A stretch of DNA of 7,264 bases from Planctomycetota bacterium. Lineage in GTDB: Bacteria; Planctomycetota; UBA1135; GCA-002686595. Shown here in pieces: positions 6,268-7,264 of this stretch; within the stretch, counting starts at the first letter, position 1; every line of letters begins with the position of its first letter. The stretch lies in contig JAKVCE010000080.1 of NCBI GenBank assembly GCA_022447405.1, positions 1 to 7,264 of the forward strand, written 5' to 3'. The notes under the pieces are model-generated. The model saw nothing but the letters and a program-made list of their open reading frames with translations, made no database searches and had not been told where the DNA came from. A program made the translations under genes and the position numbers.

Positions 6268-7264
6268 ATGCTCTGGATCCCTGGCCCCACCGAAGTCCGC
6301 CCTGAAGTCCTCGCGGAGCTCGCGCGCCCCACGATAGGACACCGCACGCCCGGCATGACCGAGCTCCATGAGCGCATCGACCCGCCGCTCAAGCACGCCT
6401 TCGGCCTCGGAGAGAGCGCGAGCTCTGCGGTCGCCGTGCACTCGACGAGCGGCACCGGGATGATGGAGGCAGCCCTGCGAGGCGCCGGCGAGCGGGTGCT
6501 CTGCGTCGTGAACGGCGCCTTCAGCAGGCGCTTCTCCCAGGTCGCCGAGAGCCTCGGGAAGGAGGTCCACAACCTGGACGTCGCCTGGGGGATGGGCGTC
6601 GAGCCAGAGGACCTCGCAGCGGCGCTAGAGAACGAGGGGCCCTTCGACGCCGTCACCTTGGTGGCCAACGAGACCTCGACTGGAGTGCGCACTCCCCTAG
6701 GACCAATCGGCGAGGTCGTGCGCAAGCATGATGGCACACACCTCCTCGTCGACGTCGTGAGCTACATCGCTGGGATGCCGGTGGACTTCGACACCAACGG
6801 GCTGGACTTCGCCTTCGCTGGCGTCCAGAAGGCCCTCGCCATGCCCCCCGGTGTCGCGGTCTTCTGCGCCTCGGAGCGGTACCTGGAGCGAGCTCGCAGC
6901 GTCTCAGACCGAGGGTTCTTCCTGGACCCCGTGCGCGTCCTCGAGGGACACGTGAACCGCAAGACGCCCGTCACCCCTGCGATCCCCCACTACTACGCCC
7001 TCGCCCGTCAGCTCGAAGACATCGACGCTGGGGTGACTCTCCCTGAGGGTGAGCGCGAGAAGCGTGGGCTCGACGCCTGGCAGGCGCGCTACGAGAAGCA
7101 CGACCGGATGAAGGACCGCACCCTCGCCTGGGCCTCTGGGCACGGCCTCGAGCCCTTCCCTGGCGAGGGCTTCCGCTCCTCCACCGTCTCCTGCGTCTCC
7201 GCTGGGAGCCTAGACATCGCGGGCTTCGTCGCTGGGCTCAAGGAGCACAACTACGAGATCTCGA
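6268..7264 (+). CDS. Class V PLP-dependent aminotransferase, probable phosphoserine transaminase (partial)
   Basis: The first 332 codons are visible; the 3' end is cut by the right window edge, probably with only a few dozen codons missing. The fold is the alanine-glyoxylate/serine-pyruvate aminotransferase branch of class V enzymes: MLWIPGPTEVRPEVL, RPTIGHRTPGM, the phosphate-binding STSGTGMMEAAL (60-70), NETSTGVRTPLGP, VDVVSY with Asp162 contacting the PLP ring nitrogen, and GVQKALAMPPG with Lys188 as the expected Schiff-base lysine. It is not the canonical SerC family by these motifs. Its place directly after serA and serB suggests it converts 3-phosphohydroxypyruvate plus glutamate to phosphoserine, closing the pathway; this is inferred from context. 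Alternatives are serine-glyoxylate or alanine-glyoxylate transaminase. The ATG gives the normal family N-terminus, but the 11-nt gap has no SD, so translation may depend on coupling to serB. Confidence 0.9.
   Translation, partial: MLWIPGPTEVRPEVLAELARPTIGHRTPGMTELHERIDPPLKHAFGLGESASSAVAVHSTSGTGMMEAALRGAGERVLCVVNGAFSRRFSQVAESLGKEVHNLDVAWGMGVEPEDLAAALENEGPFDAVTLVANETSTGVRTPLGPIGEVVRKHDGTHLLVDVVSYIAGMPVDFDTNGLDFAFAGVQKALAMPPGVAVFCASERYLERARSVSDRGFFLDPVRVLEGHVNRKTPVTPAIPHYYALARQLEDIDAGVTLPEGEREKRGLDAWQARYEKHDRMKDRTLAWASGHGLEPFPGEGFRSSTVSCVSAGSLDIAGFVAGLKEHNYEIS

Noticed and set aside
6072..6737. A 221-codon minus-strand frame across the serB/aminotransferase junction
   Set aside because: It runs through two well-supported plus-strand genes and its product is a low-complexity Arg/Ser/Pro-rich shadow.

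Overview
The window is GC-rich chromosomal sequence packed with housekeeping genes. I see no mobile element, CRISPR array, tRNA or rRNA. GTG and TTG starts are common and Shine-Dalgarno (SD) sites are often missing. The most diagnostic gene is a TPR protein that ends in two RNA-polymerase alpha-CTD-like domains. From memory, this architecture points to Planctomycetota; that is an inference from one gene and the general character of the DNA, and cannot be proved here.

Left part (1-1617, minus strand): murA (UDP-GlcNAc enolpyruvyl transferase, first step of peptidoglycan synthesis) is followed 61 nt downstream by the 5' end of ffh (SRP54 protein), which runs off the left edge. They look co-transcribed. 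Centre-left (1618-1916): a 299-bp divergent intergenic region carries a good sigma70-type promoter reading rightward, then a leader of about 105 nt containing two inverted repeats.

Right part (1917-7264, plus strand): five closely spaced genes, with gaps of 23, 22, 11 and 11 nt and no visible terminator, probably form one operon: TPR/tandem alpha-CTD protein, ruvA (Holliday-junction binding), serA (3-phosphoglycerate dehydrogenase), serB (phosphoserine phosphatase) and a class V aminotransferase cut by the right edge. The last three would make up the whole phosphorylated route from 3-phosphoglycerate to serine, if the aminotransferase acts as the phosphoserine transaminase in place of canonical SerC. 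The TPR/alpha-CTD protein is the least understood gene and the best candidate for new biology. The rest of the window is recognisable core metabolism and DNA maintenance.
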